DNA from: SIG437 sp045576235
GTDB lineage: Bacteria > Bacillota > Clostridia > UBA1381 > UBA9506
DNA length: 64,000 nucleotides
Reading direction: 5' to 3'
Assembly: GCA_045576235.1 (NCBI GenBank)
Contig: JAZNGA010000033.1
Span: forward strand, 62,001 to 126,000
Shown here: positions 51,252 through 61,166 of the stretch, piece by piece
Layout of the letters: every line of letters begins with the position of its first letter
How positions within the stretch are numbered: the first letter of the stretch is position 1
Position numbers and translations under genes: made by a program
Notes under the pieces: model-generated
Databases searched by the model: none
The model's input: only the letters and a program-made list of their open reading frames with translations
What the model was told of the DNA's origin: nothing

Positions 51252-51917
51252 CTAAAAATCAAGCATTAAATATCTGTTAATATAAAATGGTTCACTAATA
51301 TATTCACGAGGAATGTTTTTTATGACCTCCTCAAGTCCCGATGTATATGTTACATCAATTCCAACTTTCTGTGAAACCTCGTTTATGATATTCTGTCCTT
51401 TTAAAACATCGCGATCTGTTGTAAGATGAGCAATGTTTGAATTGTTAATAAGTCCTGAAACTTTAAGCCTTGATGAAGTTTCAATATCACAAAGAAGCTT
51501 GATGATATCATCACCAGTTGCAGAAAGCGGTCTGAATGTGTTGATAACAAAAAACATATTGTAGTCTTCTTTATCAAAGTATTGTTTATATCTTCCAAGA
51601 GCTACTGCTCCATCATCATCGCCACCAACATCAAAAACACAAGCTGCATCAACATCACAAAAAACCCTGAAAATTTCAGACGGCAAAGCAGGAACATCAA
51701 CATTACTGCTTGCAAACTCAGATGCAATAACATCAATTCCAAATTCTCTCAATTGTTTTTTCACATCATTCGTTCTGAAATATGGATTAACAATATCTAA
51801 ATCAACAATATATACTTTTTTAAATTTGTCTTTTAATTTAATTGCAAAATTGACAGCAAATTCTGTTTTACCGCTGCCATAGTGTCCAACAATAACATTA
51901 ATTCTTTTGTTTTCCAT
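51252..51917 (-). CDS. P-loop ATPase heading the Vor/Kor operon
   Basis: The 221-residue protein has a Walker A VGHYGSGKTEFAVNFA, VYIVDLDIVNPYFRTND like MinD/ParA-type ATPases, and FDVGGDDDGAVALG as a Walker B-like element. The deviant GSGKT lacks the second lysine of true ParA. It is regularly found first in 2-oxoacid:ferredoxin oxidoreductase operons of Clostridia, so a role in cofactor insertion or assembly is plausible but unproved. TTGGAG precedes the ATG, and a -10-like TATAAT is at 51957-51962 on the minus strand. Confidence 0.85.
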   Translation of the reverse strand: MENKRINVIVGHYGSGKTEFAVNFAIKLKDKFKKVYIVDLDIVNPYFRTNDVKKQLREFGIDVIASEFASSNVDVPALPSEIFRVFCDVDAACVFDVGGDDDGAVALGRYKQYFDKEDYNMFFVINTFRPLSATGDDIIKLLCDIETSSRLKVSGLINNSNIAHLTTDRDVLKGQNIINEVSQKVGIDVTYTSGLEEVIKNIPREYISEPFYINRYLMLDF

Positions 51918-52122
51918 GATTTCTCCAAAAAATTAAATTACATCTGTTTCTAAATAATTATAACACAAAATTGATGTTCTGTACAGTAAAATTTAAAAAA
52001 ATAATATAAAAATTAAAAATAATTGAAAAAACGACGATATTTTTGCAGAATTTATTTTTTTACAAAAACAGATCGTGTCATTTTTGACAATTTGAAATTA
52101 TTAACACTTTTGCGGAAAATGT

Positions 52123-52130
52123 CATATATT
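52123..52130 (+). promoter_or_regulatory. Candidate sigma-E -10 element of cotJABC
   Basis: CATATATT matches the CATAYANT -10 of mother-cell sigma-E promoters and lies about 35 bases before the cotJA start. A convincing -35 is not visible, so this is tentative. The rest of the 248-base gap from 51918 is AT-rich with no gene. Confidence 0.35.
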
Positions 52131-52164
52131 GTAGTATAACACATATTTAAGGAGGAATAAATAT

Positions 52165-52326
52165 ATGAAAAATAATTTTGAAGAAATGTATGTAAAAGTT
52201 GGTTATGCTTTTGTTCCTATTCAGTCTTTTGAGGAAATGTACTCTCCGGAAGAGGCGCTGGCAAACGGAACAGCATTTCCTGAACTAAATCTGCCAATGT
52301 CGGTCTATGGACCAAAACCAAATTAG
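52165..52326 (+). CDS. cotJA: Spore coat associated protein CotJA
   Basis: A short 53-codon gene that is easily missed. It has the CotJA pattern of AFVPIQSFEEMYSPEEALANGTAFPELNLP, close to the VPWQ...YDPEEGLRRGTIFPEL of Bacillus. AAGGAGGAAT precedes the ATG. It is immediately followed by cotJB (14 bases) and cotJC. The family is laid down in the inner coat during sporulation under mother-cell control. Confidence 0.9.
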   Translation: MKNNFEEMYVKVGYAFVPIQSFEEMYSPEEALANGTAFPELNLPMSVYGPKPN

Positions 52327-52339
52327 GAGGAATGTTAAA

Positions 52340-52603
52340 ATGACTAATAATATGAATAACAGAGAACGAGAATGTGTTTTAAAACAACTTATGGCTTACG
52401 ATTTCGTATTACTGGAGTTAAATTTATTTTTGGATACACATCCGAATAATCAAAAAGCGCTAAATAAACTTCATCACATACGAAAAAAAGCTCGTGAATT
52501 GCGGGAGATATATGAAAATAAGTTTGGTCCGTTAACTGCTTCTGCTGTAAAATCTGAAGATGAATGGACATGGATAAATTCACCGTGGCCATGGGAAAAT
52601 TAA
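52340..52603 (+). CDS. cotJB: Spore coat protein CotJB
   Basis: The 87-residue protein matches CotJB: ECVLKQLMAYDFVLLELNLFLDTHPNNQKAL and the C-terminal KFGPLTASAVKSEDEWTWINSPWPWE, which is strongly conserved. The frame opens at 52307, inside cotJA, but AGGAGG at 52325-52330 and the family N-terminus set the ATG at 52340. It is the middle gene of the cotJ operon. Confidence 0.93.
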   Translation: MTNNMNNRERECVLKQLMAYDFVLLELNLFLDTHPNNQKALNKLHHIRKKARELREIYENKFGPLTASAVKSEDEWTWINSPWPWEN

Positions 52604-52615
52604 GGAGGTTATTAT

Positions 52616-53200
52616 ATGTGGCAATATGAAAAAAAATTACAGTTTCCAATTAATATTAAAAATCCAAATCCTACACTTGCTAACTACATCATAAGTCAAT
52701 ATGGTGGACCTGACGGAGAACTTGGTGCGTCTATGAGATATTTATCTCAGCGTTTTTCAATGAAGGATGACTCTGTAAAAGCAATATTGACAGACATCGG
52801 CACAGAAGAACTTGCGCATCTAGAGATGGTTGGCACTCTTGTGCATCAGCTTACAAAAAATGCAACAACAACTCAAATTGAAAACAGTCCTCTTGCTCTT
52901 TATTATGTTGACCACGCCAAAGGTGTGTGGCCGGTTTCTGCTGCAGGTCAGGACTATACATCAATGAGCTTTGCTGTTAAGGGGGATCCGATTGCCGATT
53001 TAGTTGAAGATTTAGCAGCAGAACAAAAAGCACGAGCAACCTATGATAACATACTAAAATTATCAAACGACCCGGATGTTAACTGCGTTATATCATATTT
53101 ACGAGAACGAGAGGTTGTTCATTTCCAGAGGTTCGGTGAGGCACTTGACAGGATTCAGGCAAAGGCTTGTGAAAGAAATAAATTTTATATGAATAAATAA
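52616..53200 (+). CDS. cotJC: Spore coat manganese catalase-like protein CotJC
   Basis: CotJC is a Mn-catalase-fold protein. The 194-residue protein has GGPDGELGASMRYLSQRFSM, then GTEELAHLEMVGTLVHQL with the E...ExxH ligands, and a second EQKARATYDNIL...EREVVHFQRFGEAL set. It probably detoxifies peroxide or crosslinks coat protein. TAAGGAGG precedes the ATG. A terminator at 53210-53252 ends the operon. Confidence 0.95.
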   Translation: MWQYEKKLQFPINIKNPNPTLANYIISQYGGPDGELGASMRYLSQRFSMKDDSVKAILTDIGTEELAHLEMVGTLVHQLTKNATTTQIENSPLALYYVDHAKGVWPVSAAGQDYTSMSFAVKGDPIADLVEDLAAEQKARATYDNILKLSNDPDVNCVISYLREREVVHFQRFGEALDRIQAKACERNKFYMNK

Positions 53201-53209
53201 TATAAGAAG

Positions 53210-53252
53210 AAGATACCATCTCGATTTTTGTTTGAAATGGTATCTTTTTTCT
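53210..53252 (+). terminator. Terminator after cotJC
   Basis: AAGATACCAT (53210-53219) pairs with ATGGTATCTT (53237-53246), followed by TTTT. It lies at the border between the core genome and the decayed accessory part. Confidence 0.85.
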
Positions 53253-53284
53253 GTCTGTTATAATTTTTTATTTCAGCATAACTC

Positions 53285-54126
53285 TTAGCTTTTATTAACA
53301 TTACCGTTTATCGTAATACCCCCGTCACAAACAAGGATGGCAGCGTTAAAATAAGTTCTTTCGTCACTTGCAAGAAATAAAGCAGTCGATGCAATTTCCT
53401 CGGCTTTTCCCCAGCGTTTAAGAGGCGTCAGTCTGTTTCTGAAGAATTCATCATCAAAATTCGGGCCTCCAAGATTACTTTCACCCACAATAGGTGTCTG
53501 AATAGCCGCAGGACATATGCAGTTTGTGCGGATATTATATTTGCCATACTCTACCGCCATAGAACGCGTAGGAGCAACCGTGCCGCCTTTAGCTGCTGTG
53601 TATGCATCACTTCCGGGAACTCCTGTGACTCCTGCTGATGAACCTGTGTTGATAATGGCTCCTCCGTTTTTCTTCATTAAGGGAATTGCATGTTTACAGC
53701 ACTATACAAGTCCAAAAAGATTAATCTTTAAAATGCGTTCAAATATTGCCATATCAAGAATGTCAACCTCTGCATCCTTTTTACCCCAGAAAACAGATGC
53801 ATTATTATATAAAACATCAAGCTTGCTATAAGTCTTGCTTATATCGTCAAAAACAGTTTTCACTGCCCCTTCATCAGAAATATCAACAGTGTATAGCTCT
53901 GCTTTGCCTCCGACTTTTTTATTTCTTCTGTGGCACTCTCTCCAGCTTCCTTATTTAATTCAAGTATTAAAACATGAGCCCCTTCTTTAGTAAACATCTG
54001 TGCTGCAACTTTGCCTATGCCGCCGCCTGCACCTGTGATTGCGACTATTTTATTTTCTAAACTTTTCGCTTTTTCACATCCTTTTGAAAACCTTTTATTT
54101 GCAGACTTTAATAATCTCTTCTTCAA
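53285..54126 (-). pseudogene. Short-chain dehydrogenase/reductase, broken
   Basis: Three pieces of one SDR gene are visible. The N-terminal Rossmann region reads NKIVAITGAGGGIGKVAAQMF, but a one-base loss in a run of six T (53915-53920) shifts the frame. The next piece (KAELYTVDISDEGAVKTVF...LDVLYNNASVFWG) ends at an in-frame TAG (53704-53702). The last piece retains the active site (NTGSSAGVTGVPGSDAYTAAKGG, with YxxxK) to the C-terminus. The start itself is unclear; ATG precedes TGA by one base near 54082, as if one T had been added. Frame-restored length would be about 265 residues. It was probably last in an operon with the transketolase. Confidence 0.85.
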
Positions 54127-55015
54127 TATATGGAGCAGTTAAGTGATAGAACTCTCGCAGCCACTGCTGAGAACCAACCTCGTGAACATTCACATCAGGA
54201 AGTGCCATTCGTTTCATCTTAACATTTAGACAACCTTCATCTGCTAAAACTTCTGCAACAGCAGAGCCAAGACCGCCCGATAAGTTATGCTCCTCTACAG
54301 TGATAATTTTCCCTGTCTCTTTTGCGGCCTTTATGATAGTCTCTCTGTCTATCGGCTTAATTGTGTGCATTGAAATAAGACGACAATTAATTCCCTTTTC
54401 TTTTGCTGCTTCAACTTCTTTCGGAGCCTCGTAACCTATAGGACCGCAGAAGATAACACTACAATCGTCGCCGTCTTCTACTGTAATCGCTTTTCCCAAT
54501 TCAAATTTAAAAGGTCTATGATGAATATCTTTTTCATTCTTATAACCACAACGATAAAATACAGGGCCCTCATATTCAAACACCGCACGGGTTGCAGCCT
54601 CAGCTTCCTGCAGGTCACACGGAACAACTACAACCATGTTCGGAAGCGCACGAAGAATTGCAATGTCTTCTGTTGGATGGTGAGAAACGCCTAAAGCGCC
54701 ATATGAAACACCGCCACCGATGTTTACAATTTTAACATTTGCATTATGATAACAAACATCATTACGAATCTGCTCTAAGCAACGAAGTGTCGGAAAATTC
54801 GCAATTGGATATGTAACTGCAATGTTTCCTTCCATTGCGATACCGCAAGCAACTCCTGTCAAATGATGTTCCATAACGCCGCAGTTATAATATCGCTCCG
54901 GAAATTTTCTTGCAAAGCCTTAAATTTCGCCATAACCAATATCTGCTAAAACCAAGTGTATTCTCGGGTCTTTTTCTGCAAGCTCTATTAAAACTTTATT
55001 AAATATTGTTCTCAT
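54095..55015 (-). pseudogene. Transketolase C-terminal subunit, nonsense-interrupted
   Basis: This pyrimidine-binding/C-terminal half of a split transketolase starts MRTIFNKVLIELAEKDPRIH and continues VLADIGYGEI, where an in-frame TAA follows and then GFARKFPERYYNCGVMEHHLTGVACG. A single base change (GAA to TAA) explains it. After the stop the remaining ~260 residues are clean to the end (HHPTEDIAILRALPNMVVV, CGPIGYEAPKEVEAAKE, EEHNLSGGLGSAVAEVL). The start overlaps the N-terminal subunit stop (ATGA). Catalysis would need both halves, so even read-through would not restore function given the damage upstream. Confidence 0.88.
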
Positions 55016-55436
55016 CTGTTAACCTCCTCCAATTCACGATATCCAGCTTCCAAATCTTCCTTTGACACATGCCAGCAATGTGATTTAACTGTGTTTTCAA
55101 GGAAGCTTACGCCCTTGCCTTTAATTGTATTACACACTATAAACGAAGGTTTTCCTGCCTCAAGCGGAAGCGACTTAAAAGTGTTTTCCAAATCCATAAA
55201 ATCATGTCCGTCAACTGTTTTTACAGCCAGCCAAACATTGCAACTTTGTTTGCAAAATCACCAAGGTCACAAATATCTTTAGAAAAACCAAGTGCCTGAA
55301 TTCTGTTATAATCAGCAATTGCAACTAAATTTTCAGGATGATGCTGACCTGCAAACATTATTGCCTCCCATGTTGAGCCTTCATTGCAGTCTCCATCTGA
55401 CATCATACAGAAAATCTTATGCTTTTTGATTTTCTT
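55012..55436 (-). pseudogene. Transketolase N-terminal subunit, 5'-truncated and frameshifted
   Basis: Only the C-proximal part of the thiamine-diphosphate subunit remains. It starts abruptly at KHKIFCMMSDGDCNEGSTWEAIMFAGQHHPENLVAIADYN (the TPP-binding GDG region), about 110 residues after the usual start. A one-base loss near 55226 (GGCTGG-GCTGTA expected, one G short) then shifts the frame. The rest reads KTVDGHDFMDLENTFKSLP, PSFIVCNTIKGKGVSFLEN to the end. Upstream of 55436 the sequence has no transketolase; it belongs to a regulator on the other strand. The promoter is lost. Confidence 0.88.
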
Positions 55437-55440
55437 TTAG

Positions 55441-55944
55441 CAAAAAAAATCAGGAGTAAACAATCACATTTGTTTGTCTAAGGATAAGTTAAACAACTTT
55501 CTTTCGCTTTGTAAAAGTCTTGTAAATTCTAATGAATCTCATCTGTCATACATAGCATCTTTTTTCAAAATTATATCATACATAGATGAAGGAATGACGA
55601 AATACGCTGTAAACAACACAACACAGAACATTCCCGAAAACTAAAAAAACATATTAGATTATATAAACAAAAATTTCGCATTAATTAACACAGTTAATGA
55701 AATTTCCGAAAAATTTTATATCAGCATTTCAACTCTTGAAAGGCTTTTTAAAAAATATCTTTCAATGACCCCTAAAAGATATCTTGAGGACAAAAAACTA
55801 CAAAAAGCATGCATTCTGTTAAAAGAACAACGAAAAGTTATTGAGGCTTGTTTTGAAAGCGGATTTTCTGACTATTCTCATTTCATTTCAATTTTTAAGA
55901 AAAATTTCAACACAACCCCGATGAAATACAAAAAAACGGTGTAG
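55441..55944 (+). pseudogene. AraC-family regulator, C-terminal remnant
   Basis: A plus-strand frame from 55441 holds a linker-like stretch (DKLNNFLSLCKSLVNSNE) and, after an in-frame TAA at 55642-55644, a clear AraC DNA-binding domain: NILDYINKNFALINTVNEIS, FYISISTLERLFKKYLSMTP, YLEDKKLQKACILLKE and GFSDYSHFISIFKKNFNTTP. The normal 150-200 residue N-terminal sensor domain is absent. Breaking off directly against the truncated transketolase suggests one deletion removed the shared promoter region and both 5' ends. It probably once regulated that operon. Confidence 0.85.
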
Positions 55945-55962
55945 AAAAAATAATATAAAAAT

Positions 55963-55999
55963 ATAGCCACAAACCATTGCATTTTTGGTTTGTGGCTAT
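55963..55999. terminator. Bidirectional terminator
   Basis: ATAGCCACAAACCA (55963-55976) pairs perfectly with TGGTTTGTGGCTAT (55986-55999) around a nine-base loop, between the AraC remnant and the end of the large secreted protein. Confidence 0.85.
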
Positions 56000-56056
56000 T
56001 TGCTAAATTTATTATTTGTTGTCTAACTGCAAAGATTTTCAAGTCTTTTTTTAGAG

Positions 56057-59035
56057 CTATGCTTCATAAGGCTCAATTACCAATTCATAAAGATATGCTC
56101 TGAAGCTGTTTAATTTGAGATTAATATTGTTAACTCCTTTATCAAGAGCAGAAACAAGTTCACACTCCATCATTGGACTTTGTGAATATGCAGGGTCACC
56201 GGCGTTAAATCTATGTGTGCATGTTGCTGCTTTACCACCATTAACATCCATTGACAATGTTGTGTCGGTTGTTTGCGATACCTTCGAGCCCAGAGCTAAA
56301 GCTTTAACTTTAACCTTTATTTTATAGGTGCCTGCCTGTTCAACATTAACCTTATATGTGTGGTCTTGTAAATTACCAGAAAGAATAATGCCTCTGCCTG
56401 ATGAATTGGTTTGCAAAAGTTCGCTGTTTGTGTAATCTGCAAAATATTCATATCCTTCCGCTCTTGGATAAGAATTTGCCCCATTGTTCATTTCAACACT
56501 GATATATGTTCCGCTGCCGCCAACTTTACCATAACAATTATAGTCAGACGGATAAATTGCAAGGGCTTCTTCTCCTACAGAAATAACTGTAGAACGAATA
56601 TCAATATATGAGATGTTAACATCTAAAAGTGATGTTATTTTCATTGTCCACACGCCTTTTGACAAAGAAACAGATCCTGATGTTTTTGAAAGTTCATCAC
56701 CAACTCTGATATAATTTGTTTTGTATGTGCTTGATGCAGCATTTGGCATTGCAAATGCATTGATAACTTCTTCGCCCTTTTCAAAGGTCACACTATATCC
56801 GTTTGCGGCAGCTGCTACTTGGTTTAAAAACACAGCATAGTCTCCGTCTTCTTTGATATCAACCTTAAAGACTTTCTCTTTTTCGGCATTAAAGACAGCA
56901 TCTTTTAATGTTATTCTTGTGAAGCCATCACCTAAATATTTTGTTGTGTAATCAGGAATAACTTCTCCTAATGCGTTCGCTGAAATCGGGCTCATACCAG
57001 AAATATTTTCCCAAACAAAAGCTTTCACTTTGTCAAAGCTGTTTGCTGTGAAACTCTTGGTGAAGAAATATTGCACACCTGCGTCTAAAGTGATAGTTTC
57101 AGGTTTAATTTCTTTTAATCTTCCTCCTGAATAAGTTGCAACAAGAAGCGTGTTTGTTTTAGATTCTGAAGAATTGTTTTTAAATGACAAGTTAACCAGT
57201 CCTGTTGAACCATTGACAGAGATAACTTCGGCTTCAAAATCAGGGTTATCAACACAAAGAGCGAGATAACCATATGTTCCTTCTGTCATTTCAACATTTA
57301 AAACATCGTTTTCAACTGTGTAAGCAACATTATCAGATTTTTCGATTTCAGTAAAATTAGCTCCAGGTCTTAAAACATTAGAAAGCTTAATATCTCTTTC
57401 TGCAATTTCATGACAGTCAACATAAACATATGTTTTGCCCTCATAAGGAATCGTGTAATATGAGATGTCTTTTTGGTCTGCAGAATTATATTTTTTATAT
57501 GCTACACCTTTGATTATCTGATTTGTTGTTCCGGTTTCAGAAAATGCAAGAGAATCAACAAAATAGGGATATGTTTTCTTTGATGTATAGACATATGTTG
57601 CGGCGCTCGTTTTAGTTTTTCTCACGCTTGGTTCAGCATCATAAATTGGCAAAAATCCGCTTGAGAAGCTCACCGCGATATTATCATTAGTTTCATCATA
57701 TGCATACTCAACCTGTCTGTCAGGCATGCTGTCTGCATTTTCATCCCACGCATCAGAAGCCATCAGATATGAGACGGCTGATGGATATGTGAGAGTGGAC
57801 ATATTTACCGGCTCAGTAAAGTCTAAAGTAATATCTTCTGACTCGAAGTTAAGAGTGAACTCTTTTGACTTTGGAATGTATCTATGTACTCCGCTTTTAA
57901 ATTTTAAAAACTTGTTAAACTGATATTGAAGACCTCCATAATAGTTGAAGTTAATATCTTCAAGGATTTTATGTTCAAACATGGTTAAAACAGTGCTGTC
58001 AGGCATTATTCTGTAAGTTAAAACACATTCAACCAACGGCTGACCTATTGCCATGCTCTGCGGCTCTGCGTATCCACCTTCAGGCCTGTTTTCTCTTAAT
58101 GTTGCACCAATCATAACAGGATTCATTATGTAATATTTTTCTTCAAAATCCACATAGTCGCAGTTAGTTAAAACTCCGTCCTCAGCTTCAGTTCTGATAC
58201 CACCTTTTACGGCATAAACCTTTTTGTATGCATATTGGTTCGCAGAATATATCTGCTGATTCTTAGCTTCTGCTTCAATGGTTATATCCCCTGTGTTTTT
58301 TCCATGACTGACATATGTCAGCTTGTCACCTGCGATATCAGTGTAAACGCTAAATTTTGTAAGTGATGAACTTTTATTTTCCGAGAGAAACAGCAATTGG
58401 TTTTCATTCGGAACTTTTAAAAGGCTCCATTTATGATTAGATGCATCTATCCAAAGCGAACCAATGTCAGCATATGTTTTACCGTGAGCCTTGCTATCAA
58501 CAAGAATACCTTTTGAATATCCGTGATTAGCTCCAATGTAGGACGAGTTAAAATTAAACGGAGCAGCTTCATCGCCACCATTTGACAACACGAGCGAATA
58601 TGATGAATTTATGCTTGCTGCCTTATCAATTAGACCGGCTGTGGCAAAATCAAAAGGTTCATTTTTATCAAGACTCTGTTCTTTTAATCCTATGAACTTC
58701 TGGACTAAATCATAGACCTCATTATGATTTGTTCGCGTGTATAAATTGTTACCATCAACAAGAAAATCCATTTTGCCTTTATATGCATCAGATACTTCCA
58801 TGCTTGCTTTAGCGTAAATCGTGAAACTGTCTTTTATGTTTGCTTTGCTGATTGAATAGTCTCCGTTGCCAAGGTCATTTACAGGGATTTTTGCACCATC
58901 ACTTTTTGCAATAGCATATACATCATCGAGTTCAGCTCCTGTGTTTATTTTAACGCTGAAAAGATAGTCAGAATCTGAAAAAGCCGTGTTTGAGCCTGTT
59001 ATTACAGAGTTCTCATCACTAAAGCCTACACTATA
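56057..59035 (-). pseudogene. C-terminal two thirds of a giant secreted protein, cut off by a TGA
   Basis: These 992 codons are in the same frame as the gene that ends at 59036, directly after its stop: the text continues YSVGFSDENSVITGSN without break. The ATG at 58801 has no ribosome binding site. Content is mostly beta-rich with no catalytic motif I know. It includes a central region with VLTYRIMPDSTVLTMFEHKIL, and a C-terminal ~200-residue carbohydrate-binding-like module (TYISVEMNNGANSYPRAEG, QAGTYKIKVKVKALALG, YLYELVIEP). The whole fused ORF would be ~1,626 codons. If the TGA is real, this part is not made or is made only by reinitiation. Confidence 0.7.
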
Positions 59036-60937
59036 TCACACATCTTCAAAGGTTATCGAGGAAATCAAATAGTAGTCTCCGCCACCCTTAAGTGTTAAAA
59101 ATTCATAGCCTTCTTTGATATTAATTTCACCAACTAAAACATCGGAATAATCACTATTGCTTGGAATACTGCAGCGAATTAAATCGCTGTTTGAAGCGCT
59201 AGCAAACTTAAGATCAACTGTTGCAGTTTCTCTCGGAACTCTAATGTTAAGAGTCACCTTATAGTTTCCCGGCTTCAAGTCAGAGATGTCATATCTTGAC
59301 CACTCATCAGGATTGTGCTGAACATGTTGAGTGGATACTACATTACCATTAGTAAAGGTGAAGTGATATCCACCGCCGGCCAGTGCCCCTATGTGAGTTC
59401 CATCACATTTTACTGTCAAGCTACTATTGCTTGTAGCTTGACAATATTTGTCATAATAGTCCACCAGTAGTTCAACTACAGCTTTCTTATTTGTTCTGTC
59501 ATAGCTTGAGGTTGTGTCATGAGCTGAAATTTTAATAGGTTCTGATGTGTCTTCTGCTCCAACGCGCTCTAAAGTTGCATTTTTGAGCTTAACCGTGTAG
59601 ATTCCGTTGCTCTTGATCTTTAATTCCTTTGCTCCTTCAGGAATGTAGATTTTTCCTGCTTCTTTTGATGTTGTGTTTTTTGGTAAATATGTCTTTAATT
59701 CCAAAGCTTCGTCAACGATAAAGTCAAAGCCTATGAAATTCTGATCAACTATGTCCGCCAAAGAATATTCGAGGCCGACACCATATGTTCCAGCTTTTAA
59801 AAATGAGATGTCATAGGAAACCCATTCGCCGCTCGGCTCATAAACAACATAGTCGCCATCTGTTGCCGGAGCTGTCAAAGCGTCATTATGAGCGAAGAAG
59901 TCTTTAACTTTTGTCTTTTTATCAACAACAAAAGCATCAAGAGCTTGAAATTCCATCATCTGTGTATATGAAACTCTGCTTGAGCCTTTGAGATATAGAT
60001 ATTTTGTGTCTTTTCCAATGAAGATTATGCCTAAATTCTGCTCATAATATGCGCCAAATGTACTGTAATCCGCGCTCGAAATATTATCACCAACTGCTGT
60101 CAAAGTAACAGGAGAGGTCACATCGTTTTCGAGAGTGTCAATGCTGAGCGAAAGCTGTGCACCGTTTCTTGCAGAAACATCCACAGACACAGCATATGTT
60201 CCTTCTTTAAAGTCTGAAACATCATATCTTATCCAGTTTGTAGGCTGGAATTCCGTTCTCTCCTCGTAGATTACAGTGCCATTGAATGTGCGGTTGTATT
60301 TATCATAATAGTCTTCAGAAGAAGTGAATGAAGATTTGTCAACATCAACGGGCGTACTTGTCTCATCCGGATATTCAACAACAGTGTCATCCGAGGTCGC
60401 ATTCTGAGTGCTGATTTTTATGTTTTCAGATGTGTCATCATCACTTGTCTGATTCAATGTTAAAGCATCAAGGCTGATGGTCACATAACCATGGTTTTTA
60501 ACCTTTAACTCTTTCGCGCCTTCGGGAATATAAATTTTCCCCATCAGCTCATTTAGCGTTTGTCCTTTCAACTCTGAATGCATATAGCTTCTTAATTCAA
60601 GCTCTCCGTCAACAACAAAATCAAGACCTATAATGTTTTTCTTCTTTTCAGCAAGATGGCTTTTCCACGAGGCAGTCACTTCATATGTTCCTGCTTCGAG
60701 CACTGCAATGTCATAGGAAATCCATTCACCGCCCTGACGGATCACTGCATAGTCCCCCGAAATTTCAAGAGCAGCTTCTCCGATTCCTCTGTTGTCATAG
60801 AAGCTTTTGATTGACTCTGTATTTTCTGCCTGAATTGTCAGAGTTGTCGCTGCTGCGTCTTCTGCAAATGTTGGAACGGCAGTTACCATAGACATCATCA
60901 TGCATAAAACGAGCAAAAATGCACTAAATTTTTTCAT
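59036..60937 (-). CDS. Secreted carbohydrate-binding-type repeat protein (N-terminal part)
   Basis: A signal peptide (MKKFSAFLLVLCMMMSMVTA, cleavage near TFA) opens the 633-residue part. Four modules alternate A-B-A-B: A at ~41-161 and ~343-457 (GEWISYDI...AGTYEV, GKIYIPEGAKELKVK), B at ~208-335 and ~492-633 (YYDKY...WIRYDVSDFKEGTYAV). These look like CBM6/35-type galactose-binding folds, which attach to glycans. The gene ends in TGA, but the same frame goes on for 992 codons, so this is probably the front of a larger protein. It has a strong promoter (60992-61019) and AGAGGAGAG before the ATG. A GH95-like gene is divergent. Confidence 0.72.
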   Translation of the reverse strand: MKKFSAFLLVLCMMMSMVTAVPTFAEDAAATTLTIQAENTESIKSFYDNRGIGEAALEISGDYAVIRQGGEWISYDIAVLEAGTYEVTASWKSHLAEKKKNIIGLDFVVDGELELRSYMHSELKGQTLNELMGKIYIPEGAKELKVKNHGYVTISLDALTLNQTSDDDTSENIKISTQNATSDDTVVEYPDETSTPVDVDKSSFTSSEDYYDKYNRTFNGTVIYEERTEFQPTNWIRYDVSDFKEGTYAVSVDVSARNGAQLSLSIDTLENDVTSPVTLTAVGDNISSADYSTFGAYYEQNLGIIFIGKDTKYLYLKGSSRVSYTQMMEFQALDAFVVDKKTKVKDFFAHNDALTAPATDGDYVVYEPSGEWVSYDISFLKAGTYGVGLEYSLADIVDQNFIGFDFIVDEALELKTYLPKNTTSKEAGKIYIPEGAKELKIKSNGIYTVKLKNATLERVGAEDTSEPIKISAHDTTSSYDRTNKKAVVELLVDYYDKYCQATSNSSLTVKCDGTHIGALAGGGYHFTFTNGNVVSTQHVQHNPDEWSRYDISDLKPGNYKVTLNIRVPRETATVDLKFASASNSDLIRCSIPSNSDYSDVLVGEINIKEGYEFLTLKGGGDYYLISSITFEDV

Positions 60938-60991
60938 ATCTTCTCTCCTCTCTTTTTTTTGATAAATTTTTCACAATGTTATATGTTGTTA

Positions 60992-61019
60992 ATTATATCA
61001 TTTTTATAACTTATGTCAA
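60992..61019 (-). promoter_or_regulatory. Strong sigma-A promoter of the secreted repeat protein
   Basis: On the minus strand TTGACA (61019-61014) and TATAAT (60997-60992) are both consensus, with a 16-base spacer. The leader is about 50 bases. Confidence 0.85.
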
Positions 61020-61108
61020 GTGTTTGTAACTTTAATTTAAATTTAGTATGAATATGTACTACAAATCTGTTTTAGGTGTGAAATTTCCCATTTCCACATA
61101 TATCATCC

Positions 61109-61138
61109 TTTACATTCATCTCACCGTTATGATATAAT
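61109..61138 (+). promoter_or_regulatory. Sigma-A promoter of the GH95-like gene
   Basis: TTTACA (61109-61114) and TATAAT (61133-61138) are 18 bases apart. The start codon follows about 22 bases after the predicted transcription start. The two divergent promoters are ~90 bases apart, so they may share regulation. Confidence 0.7.
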
Positions 61139-61166
61139 GTAAAAAAGCTCGTAAGGATGTGATTGT

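Noticed and set aside
59036..59038. TGA read as tryptophan or selenocysteine
   Set aside because: TGA is the normal stop of several intact genes here (for example nth, scpA and scpB), and no selenocysteine insertion structure or redox motif is visible next to it.
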